NCBI RefSeq assembly: GCF_000265205.3
Contig: NT_187163.1
Location: 1-64,000 of the forward strand
From: Sinorhizobium fredii USDA 257
GTDB lineage: Bacteria; Pseudomonadota; Alphaproteobacteria; Rhizobiales; Rhizobiaceae
DNA length: 64,000 nt
Direction: 5' to 3'
The position numbers and the translations under genes were made by a program. This document shows, in pieces, positions 10,076 through 21,704 of this stretch. Positions within the stretch are counted from its first letter, which is position 1. Each line of letters starts with the position of its first letter. The notes beneath the pieces are model-generated. The model was not told where the DNA came from and did no database searches. It saw nothing but the letters and a program-made list of their open reading frames with translations.

Positions 10076-11611
10076 GATAGTGTTGAAGAAGTCAGGCTTT
10101 TGGCCGGAAAGGTGGTTCGCTCATGACGTCGCAATTGAGGTCGACGTGACCTCCTCGCGCTAACTGGCCGGGATTACCGTCCGCCGGCTGCAGATCTTGG
10201 CCAACTTCCTCAGGTTCTGGGCAATGGCGGCGAGGTGGAACTCATCGCGGGCACCGCAGGGGCCGCGTAGTCGCAATCTATCGAGCTTCAGAATGCGTTT
10301 GAGGTGCGCGAAGAGCATCTCCACCTTCTTTCGCTGATAGCGTGACGTCTGGTACGCGTCGGTTTTGGCGATGTCGCGAGCCATGTCGCGAGCGCCCTCA
10401 TAGATTGAACGCGTTACCTTGCGCGCCGGCGTCTTCGGACAACAGCGGGGCTTAAGTGCGCAGGCGTCACAATCATGCTTGCTCGCCAGATAACGTAGCG
10501 TGTTGTCCTTTCCCACACCGGTCCGCGGTGTCGAGAATCGCCGATGGTAGTGCTGAAGAAGCTTACCACCTGGGCAGCGGTAGGTATCGCTTGCATGGTC
10601 GTAGGCGAAGTCCTCACGCGAGAAGGTGCCGTCCTTGCGCTTGGACTTATCGAACACCGGGATATGCGGCTCGATCCCGCGCTCATGCACCAGCCAGTTC
10701 AGCATCTCGGCCGAGCCGTAGCCGGTGTCGGCAATCAGCCGTTCCGGCCACAGGCCGAGTTCGTCGTGAGTACGCTCGATCATGGTCTTTGCGGCCGTCA
10801 CCTCGGCCTGACGCACGGCAGTCGAGGGCTCCACGTCCACGATGATGGCGTGCTCTACATCGATCAGGTAGTTGGTGCAGTAGGCGTAGACAGCCGGGCC
10901 GCCCCAAGAGGCGGTCCAGCGTGCCGCTGGGTCGACCGGCGAGATGAACTTGGGCTCCACCGGCGTGGCGGCTCCGAAGGCGGCATCATCCAGGGTGGCG
11001 AGATACTCTCCCACAGCCCACTTGGCTTTGGGGTCGAGCTCCTCGGCTGTCTCGATCCCGCGCTGACGATGCGCGTCCGCGACGATCAGGCTGGCATCAA
11101 CGGCAAAGCCTTCGCCGCCGACGAGACCTTCTCTCATGCAGCGCCGCACGACGCTCTCAAACAGCTCACGCAGCAGATCGGCATCACGGAAGCGGCCATG
11201 GCGCGTCTTGGAGAAAGTCGAATGGTCCGGCACATCGCCCTCGAGGCCAAGCCGGCAGAACCACCGATAGGCCAGGTTCAGGTGGACTTCCTCGCACAGC
11301 CGCCGCTCCGAACGGATGCCGAAGCAGTAGCCGACAATCAGCATCCGGATCAGCAGTTCGGGGTCGATCGACGGGCGGCCGATCGGGCTGTAGTAGGGCG
11401 CGAGGTGCTGGCGGACACCGGAAAGGTCAACGAAGCGGTCGATGGCCCTGAGAAGGTGGTCCGCCGGCACGTGCCGTTCCAGACTGAAGCCATAGAAAAA
11501 GCTCCTCCTGCATCACACTTTGCTCGCCCATCATCGACTCAATCTCCTTCCGGTAAGAAGACTGAATCAGTGCTTCAGGACTGTTTCAAGCGGGACTTTT
11601 TCAACACTATC
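10076..11611 (-). mobile_element. IS1182/IS5-type insertion sequence
   Basis: Imperfect terminal inverted repeats gatagtgttgaagaagtc (10076-10093) and its complement ending at 11611 (gactttttcaacactatc) bound a 1536-bp element. Both flanks carry a run of C, so a short target duplication is possible but cannot be proven. The single gene inside is a frameshifted transposase. Confidence 0.8.
10160..11531 (-). pseudogene. IS1182/IS5-type transposase, N-terminal frameshift
   Basis: A transposase with IGRPSIDPELLIRMLIVGYCFGIRSERRLCEE near the start, GFAVDASLIVADAH as first catalytic segment, and a C-terminal RYQRKKVEMLFAHLKRILKLDRLRLRG block. The open frame begins at 11470, but the normal first residues (MGEQSVMQEELFYGFSLERH) are encoded from 11531 in another frame. 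One extra T in the run at 11496-11500 separates them. It may use a downstream GTG, be dead, or reflect a base-calling error. Confidence 0.85.
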
Positions 11612-11719
11612 CCCCCTTTGCAGACGCTCGGCGGACCCGGCAAAGCCGCCGTGTCCGACACTTTTAATCCCACGCCTTGATGGGAATCGAACAGCAGACC
11701 CTGTGCCGCTGCCGCGGGC

Positions 11720-12480
11720 TTAATGCTTAAAGCAGTTTTCCCGGTGCCATCGAAGGAACTGCGGATGCGGCCTTTCGTGAGGCCGCTGCGGAACGATTGC
11801 ACGTCCCGTTCTATTGATGAGCGACTGGATGCTTTCCGGATCGTTCACCTGTCGCGAAATCAGGATGTCCAGTTCGTCGGAGAGGCTGATCAGACCCCGG
11901 TCGAACATCCAGTGGGCGGTCCCGGAAAGCGCGATGCCATTGCTCAGGATATCAGGACCGTTTGTTTCCACCGAACGAATATGCGCAGCGTCCACTTCGG
12001 CACGGCCGCCGCCGTTAATCAGCTTCAGTCCGGTGATCGCGCATCGCTTGTCCTAAGCTTTGAGGACAAGCCGGCGGAAAAGACGATTGCGAACGATTCG
12101 AGACGTGAGCTGAGTGACGCGATCACGCTCCTGCTGAAAACTGAAGAGTGACTGCGGTTGCTCGCCAAATCCGCGCGCCTGATCGACGATCTCCGGCTCG
12201 CCGATCCGTGGCAATTCCGGCTCCCGTTCATCGAATCCAAGCGAGAGAATGCGATTGAAATCACCCGGAGAGATCGGCCTCACAGCGGCGCCCGTCCGGA
12301 AATGCGGCCGTCGTCATTCAGCACGCCGCGTTCGACCACCCCTTCGGCATTGCTGAAGGGAACCGCCTTGATGAAATCGAGATAGGTCCCCGGCTCAATC
12401 AGCGCGAGGTACATGCCGGGCGCATTGCGATCCGGAATGACCTCAGCGACCTTGGCGATGGCAAAATACCCACGTGTCGC
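11720..12480 (-). pseudogene. decayed HNH endonuclease (HNH_2 type)
   Basis: The C-terminal HNH domain is open at 11720-11995 (DAAHIRSVETNGPDILSNGIALSGTAHWMFD, ending FLRWHRENCF). The middle (PISPGDFNRILSLGF … RNRLFRRLVLKA) lies in a second frame at 12053-12280. The upstream part (RGYFAIAKVAEVIPDRNAPGMYLALIEPG) lies in a third near 12310-12475. Three frame changes show that the gene is dead. Related intact genes are common in proteobacteria as putative restriction-type nucleases. Confidence 0.8.
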
Positions 12481-12951
12481 GGCAACCTTCCTCGGCTAAG
12501 GATGGTGATGCCGCTTCTGACGCCGTTGGAAGGGCGTGTTGTCGAGACGGTCTTTACGAAGCTGTCTCCTCCGCCGGAAACACAGGAACCTGGTATTCCG
12601 CAGGCATCACCGACATTGAGACCGCCGCCGCCGAAGCGCTCATGTTGGACTTCTATCTCTGGGCTTTTACTCCGCACGAAACACCTCGTTTGCCCTGAAG
12701 ACGCCCACACTCGTAGGTCAAGAACGCGTGGCGAATCCGGAACGAAGGATGATGCCACGGACTACGATCGTTCGGACAGCGCGTCGAGATACTTTGGCTT
12801 GAGGATGGGAATCACGAGTTAAAGTCCCGCAAGATGATCTCGGGGTTCTCCTCCCCTAATATGGCTGCCGCGGTGAGGGTCTGGGCTGGACCTTTCAGCC
12901 ATATTTCCCCGCGCTATGCCGGGACTTTCGCGCCACACATGCCCTGGGAAT
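12481..12951 (+). other. 471-bp stretch with no recognisable gene
   Basis: Open frames exist on both strands but none has a ribosome binding site, a recognisable domain or convincing codon usage. It may hold further decayed coding sequence between the HNH remnant and cbpM. Confidence 0.5.
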
Positions 12952-13269
12952 TCAACTGCTTCGTTCAAGGCTTTGGAGAATCTGCCGCTGAACTTGCTCA
13001 TCCTGGTCTCGTATCGCATCCGTCAACGCTTGTAGCTTGGAGCGCAGACCGTGGACCTGATCAACGAGTGCCATGATGACGTCGATACCCTCGTGGTTGA
13101 CCCCCATGGTTTCGCTGAGATCGAGGATCAAGAGACCACGCGCCACGTCGGCGTCATGAAACTCTCCCCGTCCATCGTTTTTGGCCGGGACGACCCAGCC
13201 CTGTTCCATCCATATGCTGAGCGTTGAGTGCTCGATGCTAAGTCGTTCGCAAAACTCCGAATGTCTCAT
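12952..13269 (-). CDS. cbpM: chaperone modulator CbpM
   Basis: A 105-residue MerR-like small protein beginning MRHSEFCERLSIEHSTLSIWMEQGWV, the winged-helix part typical of CbpM, followed by a helical C-terminal region (GIDVIMALVDQVHGLRSKLQALTDAI). CbpM binds the J-domain of CbpA and restrains its co-chaperone and DNA-binding activity. The ATG lies 1 bp after the cbpA stop, with the ribosome site inside the cbpA 3' end, which fits the usual cbpA-cbpM operon. Confidence 0.85.
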   Translation of the reverse strand: MRHSEFCERLSIEHSTLSIWMEQGWVVPAKNDGRGEFHDADVARGLLILDLSETMGVNHEGIDVIMALVDQVHGLRSKLQALTDAIRDQDEQVQRQILQSLERSS

Positions 13270-13270
13270 A

Positions 13271-14182
13271 TCAACCTCCCCAAGCTCTGCGAGGATTTTG
13301 GGCCTCTCCCGCCGACCATGATGTGGCGAATGCTGCAAGGTCAGGGTCTGCGGGATCGGGAAGAATGACCTTGACGGTAATGTACTGGTCGCCGCTGCCG
13401 CCGCCCCGCTTGGTGACCCCCTTGCCCTTTAAGCGCAGCGTTTTCCCGGTGCTCGAATTGGGCGGCAGCGTCAGTGTCACATTGCCAGATATCGTTGGGA
13501 CCAACACCTTTCCCCCGAGGATCGCTTCACGAAGGGAGATGGGCATCTCAATCCGGATGTCGTCACCATCGCGGGTGAAGATCGGGTGAGGCCGTACGTG
13601 AACTTCAATCAAGGCGTCACCAGCCGGCCCGCCGCCGGGGCCAGGTTCGCCTTTACCTCGAAGCCGAAGTGGCTGCCCGTCCTGAGTGCCTGGAGGGATC
13701 TGCAGGTCAAGCGTGGTTCTGTCCGGCAGCGTGATCTGCTTCTTCGCGCCGTTGACTGCTTCAAGGAAATCTACCTCCATGGCGAAATGAAGATCTCTTC
13801 CGCGCGCATGCGTTTGCCCATGGCCTCTTCGCGAAAAGAAGCTCGAAAAAATGTCGTCGGCCTCGCCAAAATCCGAGAAGCCGCTCGTACTTTGGTAGCG
13901 CGTGTCAGCACCCGGAGTCGCTGCATACTCCTTGTAGTAGTTTCGAGCGGCCTGCTCTGCCCCGGTCGCATCTATTTCGCCTTTGTCGAAGCGTGCGCGC
14001 TTCTCCTCGTCGCCCAGCAACGCATAGGCCGCGGACGCCTCCTTGAACCGGTCCTCCGCGTTCTTGTCGCCAGGATTCAGGTCAGGATGGAGTTTCTTCG
14101 CAAGCTTGCGATAGGCGCTCTGAATCTCTTTTTGAGTCGCGTTCTTTGCCACCCCGAGGGTTTCGTACGGATCGTTGGCCAT
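13271..14182 (-). CDS. cbpA: DnaJ-class co-chaperone / curved-DNA-binding protein CbpA
   Basis: A 303-residue type III J-protein without a zinc-finger domain. The J-domain at residues 3-70 carries the HPD motif (KKLHPDLNPGD). A Gly/Phe linker with SGFSDFGEADDIFSSFF follows, then two beta-barrel C-terminal substrate domains (ITLPDRTTLDLQIPPGTQDGQPLRL; MPISLREAILGGKVLVPT). It stimulates DnaK ATPase and, in E. coli, binds curved DNA in stationary phase. A strong Shine-Dalgarno (GGGAGGT) precedes the ATG. Overall length is normal. Confidence 0.93.
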   Translation of the reverse strand: MANDPYETLGVAKNATQKEIQSAYRKLAKKLHPDLNPGDKNAEDRFKEASAAYALLGDEEKRARFDKGEIDATGAEQAARNYYKEYAATPGADTRYQSTSGFSDFGEADDIFSSFFSRRGHGQTHARGRDLHFAMEVDFLEAVNGAKKQITLPDRTTLDLQIPPGTQDGQPLRLRGKGEPGPGGGPAGDALIEVHVRPHPIFTRDGDDIRIEMPISLREAILGGKVLVPTISGNVTLTLPPNSSTGKTLRLKGKGVTKRGGGSGDQYITVKVILPDPADPDLAAFATSWSAGEAQNPRRAWGG

Positions 14183-14346
14183 TTACCTCCCGCCGCCACG
14201 TTATCAAGAACAGAGAAATAGATCAGGGGCCGTGTCCATCAAGCGCGATAGGGCATAACAGGCGTCACCTCCATCATCGTCGCCAGCCGGACAGCCCACT
14301 GGAAGCGCGCGGGCACCGTTCTCCTGCTGCCGGCTTCGCCAAGGGC

Positions 14347-14514
14347 TTACGGACACTCGACACATTCCTGGCAGATGCCGTACCCGTCGGGGTCGTCTCC
14401 CATTGGGCGCTGACAATACGAGCACCGCATGCTTCCCTTCACAGCGCATCTTTTGGGCTCAGGCGGGATTATCTCGACCGCCTCCTGATCCAATTCCACG
14501 GTGTCGGTTTCCAT
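14347..14514 (-). CDS. small zinc-ribbon-like protein (55 aa)
   Basis: A short reading frame with an excellent ribosome site (GGAGGAAAAAG, 14516-14526) and two CxxC pairs (CSYC and CQEC, with a further Cys pair nearby) spaced like a single zinc ribbon; the N-terminal third is acidic. No family recognised. It sits at the broken end of the phosphoribosyltransferase remnant. The spacing of the Cys pairs and the Shine-Dalgarno argue that it is real. Confidence 0.55.
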   Translation of the reverse strand: METDTVELDQEAVEIIPPEPKRCAVKGSMRCSYCQRPMGDDPDGYGICQECVECP

Positions 14515-14916
14515 CTTTTTCCTCCGATGCGACCGGCAACGTTTACAGGCGCGCGAGCAGCAAGATATCGGTGCCGCCGGCGTTCGATCTCGACGCGTTC
14601 TCTTTTGCAGATGTCGCAGATGTCATCGAATTCGGCGCCGGCAATGCCGGCGACGCGGATTGTCTCGCGGTTGCGCACGACGGTCGGCTCGCTGCCGTCG
14701 ATCACTGCCCCCATCGCGAGTTCCGGCTCCCGGGGTACCCCGATCTTGCGCACTAACTAGCAGAAGGTCGAGGGGGCGCGCCGAGATGGCTTGCGACCTC
14801 GGCCGCGACAGGCACGGCCCACGTGGCAGCGCGAGCACAACGACGTCTTCGCCCCGAAAATGTTCGAGCGCCTTCGCCAACTGTTTTCCAGCCTCAGTAC
14901 GGTTCGAGAAACGCAC
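14515..14916 (-). pseudogene. frameshifted, truncated phosphoribosyltransferase (COG1926 type)
   Basis: The expected start VRFSNRTEAGKQLAKALEHFRGEDVVVLALPRG is in one frame (14916-14815). The segment that should read GVPVA…LGAPLDLLLV is broken, and RKIGVPREPELAMGAVIDGSEPTVVRNRE continues in another frame (14753-14600). The PRPP-binding loop region expected after the DVAGR segment is missing. A GTG start at 14914-14916 lies just past the alpha/beta hydrolase stop, so the two were coupled. A fused or adjacent pair of these two families is known in other bacteria. Confidence 0.75.
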
Positions 14917-14920
14917 GCGC

Positions 14921-15607
14921 CTATCTCCGTTCCTGTTCGACTTCGCGCTGACGGCAGTAGTGACCGAACCACTCCGCTGCGGCGGCGGCCACCGCATCGA
15001 GCGCTCCCGGTTCCGAGAACAGGTGGGAGGCGCCCGGAACAATCTGCAGCTTCTTGGAACCGGCAAGCATCGCCAAGGCTGCCCGGTTCAACCCGAGAAT
15101 GTCACGATCCGATCCCCCCACGATTAGGAGCGTCGGCATCCTGACCTCTTCGAGCGCCCCCGCGAGGTCCGGGCGACCGCCTCGCGAGACCAGTGCAGAC
15201 ACCTGGTCGCCGAGCTCGGCCGCCGCTTGAAGAGCCGCAGCTGCGCCGGTGCTCGCGCCGAAAAGACCGATTGGCAGCCCTCGAGTCCAATTGGCAGTCG
15301 AGGCCCACTTGCATGCACTAACCGTCCTCTCGGCCAGAAGCGGGATATCGAAAACATTGGCGCGATTTTCAGCTTCCTCTTCACTGAGGAGGTCGAAAAC
15401 CACGGTTGCAAACCCCTGCTCCCGCAACGCTTCCGCAACATAAACGTTGCGCGCGCTGTTGCGGCTGGAACCACTGCCATGAGCGAAAACGATGACTCCG
15501 CGCGGGTTTGGCGGAAGGCGAAGGCGACCCGGCAAGCCGTGCGGCGCGATCTCGATATCGATGACTTCGGATCTGTTGATTGTTGTCTGCGCAGTGCCGG
15601 ATGTCAT
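14921..15607 (-). CDS. alpha/beta hydrolase (dienelactone hydrolase-like)
   Basis: A 228-residue single-domain hydrolase. [14 protein letters not shown] supplies the oxyanion-hole region, [13 protein letters not shown] is the nucleophile elbow (Ser in GxSxG: GASTG), VGGSDRDIL carries the acid and GASHLF the catalytic His. The start at 15607 has an AGAGG site; the frame to 15622 uses an unlikely TTG. A TTGA-N6-TCAA box lies 77 bp upstream (15684-15697). The gene is followed directly by the phosphoribosyltransferase remnant. The substrate is unknown. Confidence 0.82.
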   Translation of the reverse strand: MTSGTAQTTINRSEVIDIEIAPHGLPGRLRLPPNPRGVIVFAHGSGSSRNSARNVYVAEALREQGFATVVFDLLSEEEAENRANVFDIPLLAERTVSACKWASTANWTRGLPIGLFGASTGAAAALQAAAELGDQVSALVSRGGRPDLAGALEEVRMPTLLIVGGSDRDILGLNRAALAMLAGSKKLQIVPGASHLFSEPGALDAVAAAAAEWFGHYCRQREVEQERR

Positions 15608-15683
15608 GGCTCGCCTCTTCAAGAAGGAAATGCGATGGCTTCACAGAAACAGTTGCAGTGTTGCACAACGTCGCAGAATGACT

Positions 15684-15697
15684 TTGATCCTGCTCAA
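15684..15697 (-). promoter_or_regulatory. FixK/FNR box TTGATCCTGCTCAA
   Basis: Exact TTGA-N6-TCAA palindrome, 77 bp upstream of the alpha/beta hydrolase start. A start of transcription 41.5 bp from its centre would fall near 15649. It is one of a divergent pair with 15806-15819. Confidence 0.75.
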
Positions 15698-15805
15698 TCC
15701 ACGTCGGCAACGGCTGCCAATACGAGGGCAAGGAACGGAGAGAGCCGCACAAGCCCATGTCGGCGCGTCGTAGCGATGCGCTCAGCAAGCCGCGACAGAC
15801 GATCT

Positions 15806-15819
15806 TTGACCATAATCAA
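15806..15819 (+). promoter_or_regulatory. FixK/FNR box TTGACCATAATCAA
   Basis: Exact palindrome 53 bp upstream of the acs start. A class II position would place transcription start near 15854, leaving a short leader with the Shine-Dalgarno GGAGAAGGAGG. Confidence 0.82.
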
Positions 15820-15871
15820 TGCTGCCCGCCCGCATTCCGGTCATTCTTGGTTTGAGGAGAAGGAGGCGGTA

Positions 15872-17616
<1,745 letters not shown>

Positions 17617-17620
<4 letters not shown>

Positions 17621-18618
17621 GGAACATAGCTGATGATCGCGTCCACCTGACCCGCGAGCATGCCTTCGAGCTGTTGCGCCAGATGACGCGCATCCGCCGT
17701 TTCGAGGAAAAGTGCGCCGAGCTCTATACGCAGGAGAAAATCCGGGGCTTCTTGCACCTCTACATCGGCGAGGAGGCAAATGCCGTCGGTGTGATCTCTA
17801 CGCTTTCGGAAGACGAGGCCATCGTCGCAACCTATCGGGAGCATGGCCATGCCCTGGTGCGCGGCCTTCCGATGAACGAAGTGATGGCCGAAATGTTCGG
17901 AAAGGCGGCCGGCTCCAGCCGCGGCCGCGGCGGTTCCATGCATATCTTCTCCGCGCGCCACCGCTTTTTCGGCGGCAACGCGATTGTCGCAGGCGGGCTG
18001 CCGCTCGCCGTCGGCCTCGCACTCGCCGACAAGATGGTGGGAATCGAACGGGCGACCTGCTGCTTTTTCGGGGAGGGAGCGGCCGCGGAAGGCGAATTCC
18101 ACGAGTCGCTGAACCTCGCAGCCCTTTGGCACCTACCGGTGCTCTTCGTCTGCGAGAACAATCTCTATGCCATGGGCACGGCCCTTGCCCGGTCGCAATC
18201 CAACCCTTCCATCAGCGAACGCGCCGCCGTCTACGGTATTGAATCGGAAGCGGTCGACGGGATGAATGTCGTGGATGTCGAAGCGGCGGCGCGCCGCGCC
18301 GTTCATGCTGTTCGCCGGGGCGAGGGTCCGCGCTTCATCGAAGCCATGACCTATCGCTTCCGCGCGCACTCGATGTTTGATCCAGATCTCTATCGCGAGA
18401 AGGCGGAGATCGAGGAATGGAAGAAGCGGGATCCAATCATGCTGTTCGCTGACTGGGCCTTGTCCGCCGGTATCCTTCACCAGGACGACCGACAGGAGAT
18501 CGAGGCGGGTGTCGCGCAGGAAATCGACGCTGCCGTCGCTTTCGCCGAAGCGGCGGATTGGGAGCCGGTCGAGGACCTTGTGAAAGACGTCATCTCGCCG
18601 CCGGAGACCGTGCCATGA
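17617..18618 (+). CDS. pdhA: pyruvate (or 2-oxoacid/acetoin) dehydrogenase E1 component, alpha subunit
   Basis: A 333-residue thiamine-diphosphate E1 alpha subunit. The cofactor motif runs from [22 protein letters not shown] to CENN, and the phosphorylation-loop region [14 protein letters not shown] is present. It decarboxylates the 2-oxoacid with the beta subunit and passes the acyl group to the lipoyl E2. The class cannot be fixed between pyruvate and acetoin dehydrogenases by sequence alone. ATGA overlaps on both sides couple it to acs and the E1 beta gene. Confidence 0.87.
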
Positions 18619-19601
18619 CCACACGCCGCATGACCTATCGCGAAGCCGTGCGGGAAGCGCTGCGAGAGTCCCTCACCAGGGACAAGCGCGTCTTTCTCAT
18701 GGGCGAGGACGTCAACCGCTATGGCGGCGCCTATGCCTGTTCGCTCGGTCTGCCCGCCGAGTTCGGCGACGAGCGCATTCGCGATGCGCCGCTCTCGGAA
18801 TCCGCTTTCGTCGGCGCTGGTATCGGAGCCGCTCTCGGTGGCATGCGCCCGATCGTGGAAATCATGACGATCAATTTCAGCCTGCTGGCGCTCGACCAGA
18901 TCGTCAACAGCGCCGCGACGCTCCGGCATATGTCGGGCGGACAATTCTCGGTGCCGATCGTCATCCGCATGGCGACGGGTGCCGGACGCCAGCTTGCGGC
19001 GCAGCACTCGCATAGCCTGGAGGGCTGGTACGGCCACATTCCCGGCATCCGGGTTCTGGCGCCGGCGACCGTCGCCGACGCGCGCGGCATGCTCTGGCCC
19101 GCCCTGATGAATCCCGATCCCGTGGTCATCATGGAACATGCGACGCTCTACAATGAAGAAGACGAACTCCCGACCGAAGGTGACATGTCCGTCGATATCG
19201 GCAAGGCGGCGAAGCGACGCGAGGGCGCCGATGCGACCGTGATCGCCCACAGCGCCTGCGTCAAGAAAGCACTGGACGCCGCGGACATGCTCGCCAGCGA
19301 AGGCATTAATTGCGAGGTGATCGACCTTAGAATCCTGCGTCCGCTCGATGATGAGACAATCATCGCCTCGGTCAGGAAGACGCATCGCGCCATCATCGTC
19401 GACGAAGCCTGGCGCAGCGGCAGTCTTGCGGCGGAGATTTCCAGCCGCATCACAGAGCAGGCCTTCTACGATCTCGATGCCCCGGTGGCGCGGGTCTGCG
19501 GCGCAGAGGTGCCGATCCCCTATCCGAGGCATCTCGAACTCGCGGCGCTTCCTCAGCCGCAGTCGATCGCCGCTGCCGTCAGAAAGGCGATGCGACGATG
19601 A
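18615..19601 (+). CDS. pdhB: 2-oxoacid dehydrogenase E1 component, beta subunit
   Basis: A 328-residue E1 beta subunit starting [19 protein letters not shown]. Typical segments are [55 protein letters not shown] and the C-terminal transketolase domain with [12 protein letters not shown] and IVDEAWRSG. The start at 18615 overlaps the E1 alpha stop (ATGA) and is preferred over the longer frame from 18558. Together with E1 alpha it forms the heterotetrameric E1. Confidence 0.9.
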   Translation: MTTRRMTYREAVREALRESLTRDKRVFLMGEDVNRYGGAYACSLGLPAEFGDERIRDAPLSESAFVGAGIGAALGGMRPIVEIMTINFSLLALDQIVNSAATLRHMSGGQFSVPIVIRMATGAGRQLAAQHSHSLEGWYGHIPGIRVLAPATVADARGMLWPALMNPDPVVIMEHATLYNEEDELPTEGDMSVDIGKAAKRREGADATVIAHSACVKKALDAADMLASEGINCEVIDLRILRPLDDETIIASVRKTHRAIIVDEAWRSGSLAAEISSRITEQAFYDLDAPVARVCGAEVPIPYPRHLELAALPQPQSIAAAVRKAMRR

Positions 19602-20755
19602 TCGAGTTCAAGATGCCGTCGCTTGGCGCCGATATGGAAGCCGCAACACTGGTCGAATGGTTCAAAGCGCCGGGCGATCGCGTCGAACGGGGCGACATCA
19701 TCGCGCTCGTCGAGACGCAGAAGGGCGCGATCGAGATCGAGGTCTTCAATGAGGGCATCATCGGCGAGCAGCGGATTCAGCCGGGACGAAAGGTTCCTGT
19801 CGGCACCGTGCTTGCAACGATCGTTGGCCCCGCGGAAGAGGAAGCATCTATTCCCGCCGTGAAGACGACCAAGCCGGTCGAACCGAGACCACAAGAGCGA
19901 CTCACGAGAGCTGAAGAGGCGCCGGCCCCGGCAACACCGCCTTCCTTGCGGATCACGCCCGCCGCACGTCGGCGAGCCGCCGCCCTCGGCATATCGCCAG
20001 AGAGCTTGGCCCCCGGGTCTGACGGCATCATCGGACTTGCACAGGTGCCCACGGGTCCTGAACGAGCGCACCGCCGTGGGGCAGGCCTCGACCTCGACGA
20101 GATGCGCAAGGCGATCGGTGCTGCCATGGTCCGCTCCCACCGCGATATTCCGCATTACTGGGTCATGCACGCGATCGACGCCACCCCGCTCTTCGAATGG
20201 CTCGAGACACAGAACGCCATTCGTCCGATGGAAAGACGGCTCCTTTACATCGCACCGCTGATGAAGGCAGTGGCACTGGCGCTGAAGCAAGTGCCGGAGC
20301 TTAATGGTCATTATAAGGATGGCGTCTTCCGGCCGTCGCCAGCTGTGCATATGGGGCTTGCGACCGCGTTGCGCGGCGGCGGGCTGATCGCACCGGCGAT
20401 CCGCGACGCCGATTCAAGAACCGTCGACGAACTGATGGACGTGATCGCCGAGCTTGTGCCTCGGGCTCGGCTCGGCCGGCTGCGCAGCTCCGAGATGACC
20501 GACGGCACGGTCACCCTGAGCAATCTCGGCGAAGGTAATGCCGACAGTGTCTTTCCGCTCATCTACCCGAACCAGGTGGCGATTGTCGGCTGCGGGACAG
20601 CATGCCCTCGCCCCTGGGTCGTCGGCAATGCCGTAGCCATTCGCCAAGTAATCCAGGTGACGCTCGCCGGCGATCACAGAGTGAGCCACGGTCGGCATGC
20701 GGCTCAGTTCCTCACCCGCCTGTCCGAACTCCTTGCACATCCGGAGGGTCTATGA
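19598..20755 (+). CDS. pdhC: 2-oxoacid dehydrogenase E2 component (dihydrolipoamide acyltransferase), altered active site
   Basis: A 385-residue E2 with one lipoyl domain (residues 1-77, lipoyl Lys42 in [12 protein letters not shown]), an Ala/Pro-rich linker, a peripheral-subunit-binding domain (about 118-150, [15 protein letters not shown]) and a C-terminal acyltransferase domain. The catalytic signature HRxxDG reads HRVSHG (residues 360-365), so the Asp is replaced by His (CAC at 20687-20689). That may lower or change activity. Coupled by ATGA to the genes on either side. No E3 (lipoamide dehydrogenase) gene is nearby. Confidence 0.88.
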   Translation: MIEFKMPSLGADMEAATLVEWFKAPGDRVERGDIIALVETQKGAIEIEVFNEGIIGEQRIQPGRKVPVGTVLATIVGPAEEEASIPAVKTTKPVEPRPQERLTRAEEAPAPATPPSLRITPAARRRAAALGISPESLAPGSDGIIGLAQVPTGPERAHRRGAGLDLDEMRKAIGAAMVRSHRDIPHYWVMHAIDATPLFEWLETQNAIRPMERRLLYIAPLMKAVALALKQVPELNGHYKDGVFRPSPAVHMGLATALRGGGLIAPAIRDADSRTVDELMDVIAELVPRARLGRLRSSEMTDGTVTLSNLGEGNADSVFPLIYPNQVAIVGCGTACPRPWVVGNAVAIRQVIQVTLAGDHRVSHGRHAAQFLTRLSELLAHPEGL

Positions 20756-20997
20756 CCGATGCCGAGCTCTCCGACCTCGTGGCGAGGTCCCTCTATGCAG
20801 TTGCTCCGGATGTCGAAGGCGAGCCCATAGATCCGAACAAGTCGTTTCGTGCGCAATTCGAGATCGACTCGATGGACTTCCTGAACTTCGTCATCGGTCT
20901 GCACAAGGCGACAGGCGTCGAGATCCTCGAACAGGATTATCCGGACCTGCAAACGCTTTCGGGCGCGGTGGCCTTTCTGCGTCAGAGGCTGCCGTGA
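20752..20997 (+). CDS. acyl carrier protein
   Basis: An 81-residue carrier protein with the 4'-phosphopantetheine site at Ser40 (FEIDSMDFLNFV) and the usual four-helix pattern ending LSGAVAFLRQRLP. It starts inside the E2 stop (ATGA), so it is the fifth gene of the acs-pdh operon. An ACP in such an operon suggests acyl transfer from the dehydrogenase product to a carrier, which is unusual. The last 16 bp overlap the convergent gene on the minus strand. Confidence 0.85.
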   Translation: MTDAELSDLVARSLYAVAPDVEGEPIDPNKSFRAQFEIDSMDFLNFVIGLHKATGVEILEQDYPDLQTLSGAVAFLRQRLP

Positions 20998-21488
20998 TCC
21001 GGTTCCAGCCTGCACTGGCACGCCAATCGTTTTTGACAAATCCTGGGCGTTCTACGCAGTCGGGTGCCGGTTGTCGCAACGGCATCGAGCAGGCGCGAGA
21101 GCCGCACCTCCCCTTCCGGCCCGTCAACCTCGGCGGCCACGCTGGCGGTCCCTCGCCCGGTACGAACGAACTGATCGTAAAATGACGCCAAGTCAATCTC
21201 GCGCATGCCTGCCCTGGCCGGCCGAGGCCCGATTTCATCCTCGACGGTTACGGTCAAGACCCAGCCGTCGGAGGCCGGTACCGGAGCGATTTCGAGCGTG
21301 GCAACAGTTGCGATTTCGGTCAGGTCCTCGCGCTCCTCATCTCCAAGGCGCGCGTCGTCAAGAGGGATCGCCCGGTGCTCGGACGTCCGGCTGGCGGCGA
21401 TCCGGAACTTGCACGGTGTGGCGTGATCCTCGTCAGTGATCCAGCGGACGATCTGCTCCGGGTCGATATCGACGGCATAGGGCTCCAT
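20982..21488 (-). CDS. hypothetical protein, convergent with the acs-pdh operon
   Basis: A 168-residue acidic protein starting MEPYAVDIDPEQIVRWITDED, with a ribosome site (GGAGGATATCGG) in front of the ATG at 21488. The middle (VATLEIAPVPASDGWVLTVTVEDEIGPR) looks like a beta-rich fold; the C-terminal half continues EIDLASFYDQFV. No domain recognised. An imperfect FixK box sits about 120 bp upstream. It is probably a member of the same regulon. Confidence 0.65.
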   Translation of the reverse strand: MEPYAVDIDPEQIVRWITDEDHATPCKFRIAASRTSEHRAIPLDDARLGDEEREDLTEIATVATLEIAPVPASDGWVLTVTVEDEIGPRPARAGMREIDLASFYDQFVRTGRGTASVAAEVDGPEGEVRLSRLLDAVATTGTRLRRTPRICQKRLACQCRLEPDHGSL

Positions 21489-21607
21489 CTCCGATATCCT
21501 CCAATCAAGCGGGGGTTTTGCGACGGGGTCGTTCCCAACTCCTGTAGCATTTGCCACCTCCCCTATGAGACATCTTCAAAACGGTAGCAGGCCTCGGGCA
21601 AGGCTCA

Positions 21608-21621
21608 ATGATGCGGCTCAA
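21608..21621 (-). promoter_or_regulatory. imperfect FixK/FNR box (one mismatch)
   Basis: On the minus strand it reads TTGAGCCGCATCAT, one base away from TTGA-N6-TCAA. It lies 120 bp upstream of the hypothetical gene ending at 20982. Confidence 0.4.
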
Positions 21622-21704
21622 AGCTGAGCAGGTTCCATAAAGTGTCCCACGGTTTTGCGATCAGAACCTGCGGCAAACAAACGAATCCAAGCCGCCGACA
21701 AGCG

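Noticed and set aside
10544..11680. 378-codon plus-strand frame
   Set aside because: Antisense to the IS1182/IS5-type transposase and without domain.
15227..15871. N-terminal extension of the ligase frame
   Set aside because: The extra 215 codons lie antisense to the hydrolase gene and across both FixK boxes; the ATG at 15872 has a strong ribosome site and normal length.
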